From the NCBI GenBank assembly GCA_034440575.1, contig JAOTOL010001640.1:2147501-2211500 (forward strand): a DNA stretch of 64,000 nt. Direction: 5' to 3'. The notes below the pieces were generated by a model. It saw only the letters and a list, made by a program, of their open reading frames with translations. It did not search any database and had not been told where the DNA came from. Position 1 is the stretch's first letter; each line of letters begins with the position of its first letter. This document shows, piece after piece, positions 1-31,375 of this stretch. This DNA is from Imbricaverruca yamaguchii. Its lineage: Eukaryota; Arthropoda; Thecostraca; Neoverrucidae. Made by a program: the position numbers and the translations under genes.

Positions 1-770
1 CTCCGGCGTCATACCCGCTTGCACACAGTCCGAGGACGATATTTTTCCGTGACTTATTGTGATCAATCAGATTGCATCAGGCAGTGCGCAGTATTTGTTC
101 CCAGACACTGCGCAGCGAGCCCAACAGTGACGGTAAAGGGTACGCAATACTTTGGAGATATGACTCTTAATTGGGTCCTGACAGTAATTTCTCATTATCA
201 CACAACAAAAATCCACCATCAGCCAGCTGCACCTGATAATCGCCTGGCCACCATGGGACACAAATATGACGGCACCTCTTCTGTCTTTCGACCCACTTGT
301 GAGGTATGCGGTATCACAAAACTACGGTACACACTTTACACGACAAGGTGGTGAACACCACATCTCAGTACGTACACATGAGATGTTTTTAATGCACTCC
401 CTCCCAGTGTACCTCCCCCAGCGTACAGCTCCAGCCAGGCCAACAAACCCACGTCAGTGCCCTATGTCTCTAAATCCTAAATCTCAAAATGTTTCTGCCG
501 CATCCGGTTTGACCTACGGAGCACCGGAGAGCTTGAACACCGCGTGCCAAGTCCGTCGGCTCTGGCAGTTGAGCGACCAGCCCTGCTTACTGGCTCAGGG
601 GTACGATTTTCTCGACCGGTCGCTACAGGTTGTGCCACCCGGCTGTCCTCGGCCGGTGACTTCTGAATCGGTGCACACGGAGCACCAGCATCCTGTTCCA
701 CAGTCGCGTCCGTCGGGCGCTCGTCATCGGAGTTCAGCGACTTTGTGGCGTGACCCATGTTTGAGCCTGG
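1..770. other. No gene recognised; repeat-like sequence
   Basis: I see no exon with a recognisable protein match here. The open frames are short and overlap on both strands. The stretch lies upstream of the CARP gene and may hold its missing first exon, but I found no signal-peptide-like start with a donor of the right phase. Confidence 0.4.
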
Positions 771-771
771 A

Positions 772-930
772 TTTGAGTTGATTGTGGCTTTGCGACGCAC
801 TCAGCAGCTGGGGCCACATGGCGTCGCCTGCCTCTCGCCCTGGCGGGAAGGGCGGGCATCGCGGGGAATCGAACCCCGCACCTCTGGCTTGCCAGACGCT
901 CAGCTGAACCACTTAGCTACCGACGTCCCC
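772..930 (-). mobile_element. tRNA-derived SINE (family E)
   Basis: Read on the minus strand, 930 to 848 has a tRNA-like head with an A-box-like GTAGCTAAGTGG and a B-box GGTTCGATTCC inside a perfect T-arm (GCGGGG/CCCCGC). The anticodon arm is degenerate (TCTGGC-AA-GCCAGA), so it is not a working tRNA gene. A near-identical TTGAGCCTGGA lies on each side (about 760-771 and 934-945) and would be the target-site duplication. Confidence 0.6.
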
Positions 931-1574
931 AGGCTTGAGCCTGGACAGGATGTGGCTCTACCTGGGCACACATGGTCCAAATGACCACGGAAACTTTGAC
1001 CATCGGGAAGCCTGAACGTCACACATCTGTCCTACGACTTCGGTGACAACAGCTGAACTCCAGCGCTTATCGAGAACGACACCCCGCACGAAAACAGCAC
1101 CCCCACATGCAAGTACCTCTCGACAGATCTCTGATTGTTACTGGACGTCTGCTCCGCTTGCCATGTGTTACCCTATTTCTCCCACCCGAATGGAGACGGC
1201 GGAGACGCGTCATCATCACCCTGTCGTTGAGCATTTCACCCGGTAGAATGGCCTGCAGTAGAATGTGACGTAGTGCGATAGTGAAATGGCACTCCGGACA
1301 AACGAGCTTGGAAGGACCCATCAGACTGTTCCTGAGTCCAGCTTTACGACATTTACCGCAGACTCCACCTGTCGGTTCGACTGCGAATGCCACTGGGGCG
1401 AGAACATCTGCTTCACGTCGTTGGACGTACAAAAACAAGCCATGTTTCCGAAACTAAAACCTTTAGCGTTGTCGGATACCAGCACGTTCGGCACCCGTGA
1501 TCAGCAGACGATCGCCTGACACACGCAATGGTAGCCTGCTATCCCGTCAAATCACCCGTCCAGAAGGTCGGGTT

Positions 1575-2810
1575 GCCGTCAGATCACTTCAGCTGCGCGC
1601 TCACCACTACTAGAATCATGCGCCCCTCGGTCGGGCCTGCGTAGTCCACGTGCGCCCTCTCCCATGGGCGGGTCCAACGCCATGGGTACTTTGGAACCTT
1701 GACCGCTTTCGGTTGGGTTTCCTGGCACGCTAGACAACTTTTGAGTTTTCCCTACTTGACCATCTAGCCCGGGCCAACAGACTTGAGACCTGGCCTTGTC
1801 CTTCATCACCACGATGCCTGGATGACCCTGCTGCAATAGAGATAGAACCTCTTTGTGGAGCGGAAGCGGTTCGCTCCCACTTTCACAGCAGCATGCCATC
1901 CTCAAAACCGAGGACATATACACTAGTCTGGTCGCTGCCAAGAGTCCCCTGTGGGTGTTCGCTACTGCAAAGCGACGAGTCTTCTCATCGAGGAGATCCT
2001 GCAGATGTGCCTCGTTGAGGATAATTTTGGAGAACGTTTCCCCTCGTGACAGGCTAGCTGGCAGTTCCTCCACTCGTGGCAATGGATGCTGCCATATAAA
2101 CACCGGAGGTCTGACTTCTGAGGATTGGTGATGCCAAGGCTCAACTCTATAAGCCTTACTAACTGTTAAGTTTCACACAACCTGACAGACGTGCGATCGA
2201 ACTTTAAAATGTGCACCTAGGGAACAGCCCACTTCGAAGTATTCGCAGGTGCCAATGTCTCTTGTGCAGTTTACCTGTCTAGCTCCTCGTCAACCATGTC
2301 GTGGAACGCTAATGGCATACGCCTAGCTTTGTAGAACTCTCTCATCACCGAGGGATGCATCTCAAAGACACAGCTTATCGTACATGTACCCACCCCGTCT
2401 CTGAACACTGATGGGCATTTCTTGAGCGCTGGGTCTAGTTCACCTTTGTTACTATTGTATGATCAACATGGTCGATGCGCCCTAAAGCCCCCCCACCCCT
2501 CACGTTTGTCACTGATGCCAAACTGCCGGTTCCAGTTCAGCTTAACTGGGCTTAACCATTCTCTTCCCATCAAGGTCGGACTCTCTGCACACCGTGACTA
2601 CAACCAGAGGAAGTGTCAGTTCCTGCTCTCCATAGCACACCCTGTTGACTGAAAGCGGCACACCGCCACATGCACTCAACCGAGGCTGGACATGTTCATC
2701 CACAGACACTTCATCAGCCAGCAGGGTCTCACATTTGGCACTCGAGATCACTGAGCAAGTAGCTTCATTGTTCACCTTCGCCGTCCTCCAATACACATTG
2801 TTACACACAG
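1575..2810 (-). pseudogene. Decayed Ty3/gypsy LTR-retrotransposon pol fragment
   Basis: On the minus strand the remains appear in pol order. Near 2.7-2.55 kb is a protease tail with the pattern LTLPLVVV. Near 2.4-2.28 kb is a reverse transcriptase N-terminus. From about 2.05 to 1.58 kb is integrase: QQGHPGIVVMKDKARSQV followed by CWPGLD, then in another frame the catalytic-core pattern HVDYAGP. Several frameshifts and the loss of most of the RT between 2280 and 2100 show that it is dead. No LTRs were identified. It is an old insertion in the intergenic DNA or first intron upstream of CARP. Confidence 0.75.
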
Positions 2811-2822
2811 AGACTTAGATCT

Positions 2823-3057
2823 TCGTTGTACTCGCACCGAACTCACGTACTTTGTAAACGTACTTGCTTTTGCCAAAAAATGTACTTTTCAAAAGATAAC
2901 CTGAAAGAAGACATATATATATATATATACATTAGTCATATATTGGTGCATATATTGGTATATATATTGGTCTTCTTTCAGGCTATTTTTCAAGTACGAT
3001 TTTTTACTCAAGCGATTGTACGTTTACAAAGTACGTGAGTTCGGTGCGAGTACAACG
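2823..3057. mobile_element. Foldback (long inverted repeat) MITE
   Basis: Two arms of about 90 bp (2823-2912 and 2968-3057) are reverse complements of each other with few mismatches. The outer end reads CGTTGTACTCGCACCGAACT. They are separated by about 55 bp of TA-rich sequence with ATATTGGT repeats. The whole unit could fold into one long hairpin. No coding capacity is seen, and a clear target-site duplication was not resolved. Confidence 0.8.
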
Positions 3058-3179
3058 TATAAGTATTTAATTAAATAAAAACATTGTCCCCAAAGTGTTA
3101 TACGTTCTTGGAATGTCCATACATTACGGCGATGCCCATCCCCCTCCCTCTACACCCCATACCCCAAATCAGCACCGCC

Positions 3180-3319
3180 CGGAAGGTACCGGGTTCGACT
3201 CTAGCGCCACTCAGGACATTTCCCAATCCCGTGGCCCACCGGCGAAACAATGTGGGCGGCGCCACTAGCCGTGAATGTGCATAAAGTGTGTCGTGAACAA
3301 ACCAATAAACAAACAGACA
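3180..3319 (+). mobile_element. SINE family A, 5'-truncated
   Basis: This matches the full copies at 27.06, 31.88 and 47.89 kb from the B-box (GGGTTCGACTCTAGCGCC) through the shared body (CCCACCGGCGAAACA, GTGGGCGGCGCCA) to the AATAAACAAACAGAC tail. The A-box end of the tRNA-like head is missing. Confidence 0.85.
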
Positions 3320-4687
3320 ATCTTGAGTGGATAGACGTCACAACGTCGACTCCCGGCCGCCGAGAACTGATATCAGCTGAGTTTGCCAGCGCTCTCCAAC
3401 TGGCAAGTGGAGTCTGGTGCGACCACGCCCCGTGGCGGCGACTCATACCAACTCTGTGCGCTCACTCCAAACGGGCTGCATTATAAACAAACGACTAGCG
3501 CGTGCACCTTTTCGGCACGCTCGCGCCACAGACAGAGCTGTAAAATGGCCATCTCCGAGGGCCCTGGCAATAATATGGCTGCGTGGTGGCCAGATCCAGA
3601 GACGGTGCCGGTGATTGCTGGATCGTGAGCGCTCGTGGCGCCGTGCACGGCGGCTCGGGCACGGCTCGGAGTGCATGATAAACCGGCGTGATCGCGACAC
3701 CATATGTGGAGTCGTCCACAAACGAATCCAGTCCGCTGACGAGGAGCCTCGTGTGATATTGCGTGTATGAATGGTGCTATTGACGTGAAAGGCAAGGTGA
3801 ATGAACTCGGCGTGCTGGGCAGACGGCCGGGTGTCCAGGTGATTCGGGGGCTCGCGCCAGCCAGCTGCACGGGGGTGGTCGGTGTGCTATTACCTAATGG
3901 TCGATGGCATAATACCACACTTAAACCATTTTACATCAAGCACAAGCATTCTCGGTGGGAAGTCAAGTGGTCGATATGTCAGAAGAAAGGTCACACATTC
4001 AATCGAAAATGTGGTCGATGAACCTGGGCATCATTCAGTAATTTCAGTATTAGCAAATTTATTCCCGGGGTGATATTCCAGGCTCGCCGGACTGATAGGA
4101 GTCAGCTGATTAGTACTGCATGGTTCGAGATAATCACGCTGAGACAACTGGTGGTCTCATTTGTGCTACTTTGCTTCAGGCAGCCCGATCAACTAACTGA
4201 ACATCTCGTCAACTAGCTAGCGTGGTGGCATTTCAGGCTACCCGACCAGCAGGGACGACTGGTGAAGTTACCTGTGCCGTATTCCTGCTTCGTACGTTAG
4301 CCAACTAGGCTGACTGACGAAATACATGTGCCGTATTCCTGTTTCAGGTACGGTGGCTAACTGGGACGACTGGTGAAGGTACCTGTGCCGTATTCCTGTT
4401 TCAGGTACGCTGGCTAACTGGGAGGACTAGTGAAGGTACCTGTGCCGTATTCCTGTTCAGGTACGGTGGCTAACGGGAGGACTAGTGAAGTTACCTGTGC
4501 CGTATTCCTGTTTCAGGTACGCTGGCTAACTGGGACGACTGGTGAAGTTACCTGTGCCGTATTCCTGTTTCAGGTACGCTGGCTAACTGGGACGACTGGT
4601 GAAGGTACCTGTGCCGTATTCCTGTTTCAGGTACGGTGGCTAACTGGGACGACTGGTGAAGTTACCTGTGCCGTATTCCTGTTTCAG

Positions 4688-23554
<18,867 letters not shown>

Positions 23555-24059
23555 CACTGCGACACTGGGAAGATGATGTGGAGCCGCAGCCGACAGAGAA
23601 TCTGACCGCGTCGCAGATGTGCACGCAATCACCAATGCATCATCATATATGGGAAGGTCGTCACAGCATTGTGATCCGCTGGATCGAGAATCAGCCTTTA
23701 TCGGCGTTCAGGTGATGCAATGCTATTTATGGGCTCTGTTAGGCCGGGTAGGGACTGGGTGAATTGGACATCTCTTTTGCAAGTGGCAGGCTTTCTTGAG
23801 AACGTGTGATCTTAGGTCATCAAAACACTGTTAAGGACCAGGGCAATTGGTGTTCGACAAAAGCATGCCAACAAGTACCATAGCCTATTTCGCAATGCAT
23901 CGCGGCCCTCCTACCTGAATATCACTGGTTCAATTGGGAATTAAAGCAGCAAGCATTTTTGCAAAAGTCGGACTAATGTTGTACCTGTAGCAGTTGCTGA
24001 AGCAATAATGTTCATTTATGCCATACCAAGTCAGTATATCATAGTCACTAGCACTTCGT

Positions 24060-24252
24060 GAGTACCAATGTATCATAGATACTCGTTTATGATAGGTACC
24101 AGTTTGAAATGGGTACCAGTTTATCACAGATACTAGTTGATCATTATCCAATCATTTAATTTGCTACATAGCCCACTATTTTCGCGGGTACCAGTCAGAG
24201 GTACCCGTATGATCGTATCATTGGTGCCAGTGTATAGTAGGCACCAATTAAT

Positions 24253-24302
<50 letters not shown>
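24060..24302. repeat. GGTACC-rich degenerate repeat and (AT)n
   Basis: About seven imperfect copies of GTACCAGTTTATCATAGATA-type sequence, several containing the palindrome GGTACC, followed by about 45 bp of AT alternation (24257-24302). Confidence 0.65.
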
Positions 24303-26687
24303 AATCAGCGCATACCCTGTGTAAGACTGCTCACCGTTCAATGCTCAGTGCGTGTACCCGCATCAAGAACACAGTGTGTAGCCGTTCAGTGGATGTGCAA
24401 TCGTACAGTAAACTTCGCTCCTGGTGACGGGAAGTGTCGTAGACCGTGCGATTGGACATGACACTCAGCAGGACGCGGATCGAGCGGATGTGTCCACTTG
24501 AGGTTCATGCATGCATATTGTCCGTTGTTGAGCACTAGTTTAGTATATGACACTGCACCAACTGAGACGATGTAGCATCGAAAACTGCTGATATTGTATT
24601 TGTATTTACTCACAAATATATCGATGCGGTTAGGGGCTTTTACCATGCAGGATGAAAGTCAAGAAATCAGATGTCCGAACAGCGAGACACGTAGGACTGG
24701 GGCTATGGAAGCTGCAGAGCACTGCAGTTGGTCGGTGCCGGCTCAGTACGCTGCAACAAGGGTAAGGACATAAGGATGTCAAGAAATGGAAGGGGAATAA
24801 GAAATGAAGGAAGTGGTAATTATGCTCCCCAATGCAAATTACACAACACAATACACAAATCATCCATTTCGTCGAAATTTGAAAGCACCCACATTGGCTA
24901 CAACAGGGATATGCAACCGGCGGAATACCTCTCCGAAGAACACCTGCACGTGCTCTTAACTTGCGATGCGAAATCAGCGCACAATCGAACTTCGGGAACA
25001 TCATCCAGCCAGCGACATGCAGAGAGTAGACAAAGTTGCAGTAGTGAGGCACCGTGTACACCGAACGGCGGCCCGATCCCTGTGACCGGCCGGACAACCC
25101 CAGCTGTGGCTGAGATCACAGCTGATTGCTGATCGGTTGGGCCGATCCCGTACGGGGCGCTCTTCACATACAAATCCGAGCGGCCAACGGCATTGGACTA
25201 AAACAATAACAACACAGATTGGACGGAACCCGTTTGATAGCGTTTGACACTACAGCCAACCCGGATAACGGACACTACACCAACAGAAGACCGCAGGGGT
25301 GCAGCGTATTGCGTACGGGTGTCAGTGTGGCGCTTGCTATGCTGAGGAGTCCCGTTAGGCTACGACCAAGACCCGTTAGGCTATGACTTCATGAGAAGGT
25401 GGCGAATGTGAGGTACGGCCGGACGGACACCGCAGCTCCTGCACACACACATGGTGAGTGAGTGAGTGATTGTGGTTTTAGGGCGCATCGACCATGGTTG
25501 GTCATTTAGCGCCCATAACAGAGCAGAGAACTACTTAGTCAGAATCAGGTCATAGTACTGTGATTGGGCGGATGATTTTTTACTGACCTGAGTACATTAT
25601 ATAAAATCTCATTTTCCTGAAGTAGTGACACACTTTTCCTAAGCAGTTCGAGTCGTCTCGAAGGAGATTTGGCAACGTCCTGTTGGTTCCAATGTACTGG
25701 GCTCTCTCCTGTGCGTAGTGCTGACATGTAAGAACACACACACATGGTTGTCAGCAGGAAATATACTCGCTCGAGACCGCAACTCTTGCGGTTGAACCCC
25801 AGTGGAACAGGCGATTGGTTAGAGGTGTTCAATGTAAAACTTGAACAAGCTGAATTAAATATTTCACTGGGAACGCTAAGATGGGAAAATTTCACTCGCA
25901 ATGCTATCTAGGATTACTTATCAATCATAGTCAACATGCAAAGAAGCTTAAAAAATAACTGACATTCGATACCGGCAATACTTCTTTGCTTTGTTACATC
26001 CGCTTCGCCTGGTGCGCGCCATATGGGATTTGCACGAGCTACTGGCGAAACGATTGAGTGTAGACTGATTATTGTACGCTTACATCTTCATCTTAACCGT
26101 GCTGATGGACTCTATATTATATGTCTCGTTGTAGTAGTCACATCAATAAACAGCGAAATGTTCGGACATTTGAATCTTACTGTGAATCATTGTAATCTGT
26201 GGAATACCAGCTGAACTAAAAATAATACCCGTGGATGACCATGGAAACGTACTCTAGTAACATGGCTTTCAAGGAAAAATTACACCACAATATATAATCG
26301 CTTTCCTCAATGTTCACTTAGAGACAATACCAACTAAGAATTCACATCACTCCCCCTTTCCTCCCGTTCAACACATAACTAGCTCTTGATAAAAAAAAAC
26401 AGATTTACGCTACGCACTATGTGTTCTGGAGATTATTGAACGACTTGCCTCCTCAAGAGGGCAGGGAATGTCCGTATTGTTAGAAAACAATATCATTAGC
26501 GTTATGGTTGCGCCCGGGGATGCATCTTCCAGCGGTGAGGGCACACAACACGAGTCTGAATGGAGACAAAACATGCTTGCAAGCGAGCAAATTCACTCAG
26601 GAACTCCATTTGCCTTCAGAGAATGGGCTGACAGAGAAACGCGATAAAAACACAATCGAAGAACATCTTTCACATTTACATTTGTAT
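24303..26687. other. Intergenic DNA between CARP and WDR55
   Basis: No exon was recognised on either strand. A SINE C fragment lies at 25455-25520 (GGGCGCATCGACCATGGTTG then CATTTAGCGCCC). The two genes converge on this spacer. Confidence 0.5.
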
Positions 26688-26693
26688 TTTATT
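26688..26693 (-). terminator. WDR55 polyadenylation signal AATAAA
   Basis: AATAAA on the minus strand lies 57 bases after the WDR55 stop codon, in the expected place for a short 3' UTR. Confidence 0.75.
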
Positions 26694-26749
26694 GTATTAT
26701 ACATCTAGCATGTGTACAAAACATGCCTCATCAGACAGCTTCTCCAGCA

Positions 26750-27056
26750 CTAATCCCAAAAGAACGTACCATCGTCTTCCTTTGGCAAATCACAGAAAAA
26801 CTCCGAGGCCGCCTTCACCTTGGACGAGGGCAGCAGCTTCTTGACGTCGCCCTTCTTCCCCCGCTGCTGCCACTCCATGTGCTTGGTCTCGAAGCGTCTG
26901 TCGTAGAGGTAGCCGATGTCCCAGAAGCGCACCAGCTGGTCGTGCGAGCACGAGGCGAGGAGGCCGCCGTCCCTGGAGAGCGCGAGCGCCTCCACCGGCG
27001 AGCGACGGTGCTGGCCCACCACGCCGAAGTACTTGTACGGCAGGATGTTGCACGCC
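26750..27056 (-). CDS. WDR55: WDR55 exon 6 (last)
   Basis: It starts one base before ACNILPYKYFGVVGQH, with that base completing the Arg begun in exon 5, and ends with TAG at 26752-26750. It holds the last WD repeat and the Lys-rich tail. The acceptor CCCCCGGCAG lies inside the target-site duplication of a SINE. Confidence 0.95.
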
Positions 27057-30000
27057 CTGCCGGGGGCGGGGGTGGCCGAGTGGTTAAGGTGTCGGGCTAT
27101 GGGTACCAAAGGTCCCGGGTTCGACACTAGCGCAACTCGGGACGTTTCCCAATCCCGCGGCCCACCGGCGAAACAGTGTGGGCGGCGCCATTAGCCGTGA
27201 TTGTGCATAGTGTGTCGTGAACCACCCAATAAACAAACAAACACGCCCTGCCGGCACATGGTGGATTCAGTCAACTGGCATTGACACCGAACACCGCCCC
27301 TACCTCGCAACGGAAGCGGAGAGCATCCCCAGCCGATATATTTGTCAACACCTCGAGTTATCCAGAAAGGAACACAAACAGACATCACCAGAGCCAACCA
27401 GAAAGCGAAGTTGTCTGCGGATAGCAAGGAATGCCACGAGAACCCAAGCAGATATTCCCAGATCCTGAACCATAAATGATACATAGATTAAAAAATGAAC
27501 CCTGGAAATATGACAGCTGAAATGAAATATGACAGCTAATGACAGCTAAATATGAACTAATAGGACAGGTATGAAACATATAACCTAATGTATTAAGCTA
27601 AGAGTATAAGCTAATTTTGAACAGTTTCATGGAAAGCAATTGGGGAAGTCAAGACCATGACCGTATGAGGTAAAAACATGTTCTGCTTAGGTGTTGGGAC
27701 TCGACATAAGTTTGGAAATTTCAGGGCATTGGTTTATCACACCATGCATTTGCTATTTCGGGACAAGAGGCAAAACTGCCGATAATTAATGAGCTAGGCG
27801 AGAACAAAAAAGAGACATATTTACACTTATGACGTCACAGGTCAGTGACTCTGGGCGCTGTACGACCAACGCAGTCGATGCGACCATAAGTCCAAATAAC
27901 TAATCAACAGATCAGTGGCCTGACAGGACATTCTCAAATTCCGGCACCCATGGATCAGATCCCGACATTCACCGACCAGATCCCAGCACTAACAGACCAG
28001 ACCCCAGAGCCGACAGACCACATATCGACACTCACGGACCAGACCCCGGGGCCGACAGACCATATATCGACACCCACGGGACAAACCCCGGGGCCGACAG
28101 ACCACATATCGACACTCACGGACCAGACCACATATCGACACTCACGGACCAAACCCCGGGGCCGACAGACCACATATCGACACTCACGGAACCAGACCCC
28201 GGGGCCGACAGACCATACCGACACTCACGACCAGGGGCCGACAGACCACATATCGACACTGACGGCTATGTATTTGTATTATCTGTGTGTGCATGGTCAT
28301 GCTTGGTGCTTTTTCAGAGCCTATTCGTATTTTGCTCATCAGTGATTTACCAGAATAGGCACGAGGATGCTGTGGGTGGCACAAACACGTTTCTATATCT
28401 ACAGCTCTGATAGACCAGAGCTAGACAATACAAGATCTGATGATGATGACAATCCAAACAGTGATGGATCAGGATATACCCGACGGATCTGACGATGGGA
28501 CCGACTGACCTGTCAGCTGACAGCGGATGCGTTGGTTGGTTTGTCATTGGTTTTACGACATATCGACCGTTGAATTATGTATCGTCGCCAATATCTCACG
28601 CCGATCCGTCGCGGGCGAAGAGTAGCGACAGGTGAGACTCGAACCAACAACCTTTCGATTGTGAGACGAGCAACTTACCCCTAGACTACTCGTCCCCGCA
28701 GCGGACGCTTCACCTGTCCGCACAGCAGGTGCGGAAACTCACCGTATCTGACCGTCGTCGTAGCCCATGACCACGAGGGAGTCGGTGGCTGCCACCATCG
28801 CGTTGATGGCCGAGGGGTGGCCTTTGAAGACGTTCACCTGGGCAAAGGTCACACAAACACACGAACTTCAGAAATCGCGGACGATTCAGACTATTCAAGA
28901 TAATGCCTGCAGTTGATGTGCCGATGAGTTATATCGTATTCCTGTGAGACGAGTGTGAATCCGCCTACGTTGGCTCCACCGCCCACCTTCACGTGCGCTT
29001 AGGATTTCATGGCCAGAAGGTTGTAGACCATAGATCGCGCATCAAACATGGCACCCGCACTCGACACACTGCACAGCTCCAATAATCAACCGAATGATAC
29101 AGAATACCGAAATATTATATAATAATCACCCCCGACTCCACCTGACCCCCCCCGTACTAGCACCTCCCTGTCCCGCCGCCCTCGCCGTCCCCGCACCCTG
29201 GCGCCCCGCTGGCCGTACCACCGGCGTGTCCCCGCCGGCCGCCAGCCGCACACCGCCGCGCCGCCGTGTCGCTTTTTCGCGTCGCCCCCTGCATGCCAGA
29301 GATGCATACATCAGCATTTGCTCTGTCGCTACGCATAAATCGATATTCGGCACGCTCGTTGTCACAGAGAACTTCGAACAGACGAGCGCAAGAGGTTGTG
29401 AAACATTCGCCTTTCATGACTGAGGTAATGCTCACATGCTCTCCAAGCTGGCACCATTTAAAGATGGGAACTTTGCCCTGGTCGGAGGCCATGCCCACCG
29501 CCAGCTTTTTTTGTTCCTTGATGAAGGTCATGCAGGTGAGGGGAGCCTCGTACATGTCACACTGTGGACAAATGGAAATGCGTCAGCACAGAACATTCGC
29601 ACGCGGCTGCACTGCAAATATTAAACTAGCGGTCGGCGGACGATGATGCCAACAGTGCCACAGGTGTCGCACTGAAGGCGACGCTCGCCGATTGTCATCA
29701 CCGCAGCACCGAACACTACAATACCTGAGCAACGCAGGTAAGGCAGCCGAACGGTGGTGTAGCACAACACCCTGCTCAACCGACGATGACCAACGGACAA
29801 GAGCTGTCTGAAGAATGGCCAGCTGTAAACCAGACAGCTTGACCCAACTGTGCGCCACTGCCGACAGCTGGGTGAGTTGTTCGCACCAAACGGCAAAATG
29901 GCCCTGCACACGCACCTGGAAAGGGGAAAAACACGCGAAAAACCTTTCCCGCTTTTACAAAAAAAAAACAGACTAAAGTGGGCGATTCAAACTTCAGACG

Positions 30001-31287
30001 TCTCCACGCTGCGAAAGCTCGGAAACGAACGGAACTTTCTTCAGACACCAGATCGCCCACACAGTTTGCTTGAAACCACACACTAAACTTTGTGTTTCTG
30101 CTCTTTACAGCCAGTTTGGATTCCTTCACGCTTTTTAGTACCGCTTATCCACGGATACCTGACCAGCTTTCGATCGCAAAATGCCTGCCGCAAAATGGCA
30201 TCCAGTTCATCTCGTCAGATTGTCCACCAACTGCCGTCAGCGTACGCCTGCCGGCCACTGGCCGCTGGGGAGTTGGTGACGCCCGACTGGCGCACACTAC
30301 TGACCTGGGTGTGGACCTTGTGGGCCCGCAGGCTGAAGGAGGTGACGGTGCCCTCGCCGGAGGAGGCCACCAGCCACCGCTGGCTGTCGTCACAGATCAG
30401 GTCGCTGATGTAGTCCTCGCACTGCTTGACGCTCATCGCCTCCGTCTTTTTCCGGTAGTCCCACACTGTCGGTCGTCGTAGTGGCGGGGCGGACCGGGCG
30501 TCAGGGAGACGATGATGGAGACGGTGGTGGAGACGACGGTGGAAACGATGGTGGCGGCGATGGTGGAGACGATGGTGGAGACGGGGTGGAAATTGGACGC
30601 CCGGGAGACAGAGCTCAGACAGGATGACACCCAGGTGCCACGGGCAACATCGCGACAAATTGACAGGCATCGAAGACGCGGAATTGAAGGCATCCAAGAC
30701 ACACATGTTCGTAGGTATTAGAGAAAACAAGAAAAAATAATCGACATCAATTGGTAATCGAATGTTCGAAACACAACCACTGCATGTTAGCATTCAGGAG
30801 TCAGGTGTCCACATTGCAAGGCAGGCTGACACACATGTGTTGGAGATGTATAAAAAATAACACATTAAATTGTTGATGTGTGCAAGCTGAAATAACCAAC
30901 CAAAAAATGATAGAACATGAATATACTTCAAGCTCCTACGAAAAGAAATTCGAGAATGCGTGTGCTCTGAATTAAATGATCGGTATTCCAGAAAGCTGAA
31001 ATCATTAGCCAGCCAACTGACCACAGAACATGGATATATTTCAACGTCATACCAAGACCACTGAGAAAACGTTTTATCACGGAACTCCAAGCACAGGTCA
31101 TCAGAGCCTGATGGAGAAGTTTGTGAAGGCAATAGCGGTCACATCCCTATTTTACTGGCTTTGCTTTCGTGTGAAATTTCAGGGCTTGAGAAATGTCAGG
31201 TGTGGTTGAAGGATCTAAAGTGTGAAACATGTTGAGCAAGTGCAAGAACAAGCCACATATATAAATGGTGTATATAAATCATGTACG

Positions 31288-31375
<88 letters not shown>

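Noticed and set aside
848..930. tRNA gene (minus strand)
   Set aside because: The T-arm is good but the anticodon arm is a simple palindrome and a target duplication surrounds a longer unit, so it is a SINE head. The same applies to 52.2-52.3 kb and to the heads of families A and B.
1067..1438. Minus-strand frame with CGKC and CPEC pairs (zinc-ribbon-like)
   Set aside because: The pairs are suggestive, but the rest of the 123 aa matches nothing, the region is next to a decayed gypsy element, and no splice or start evidence was found.
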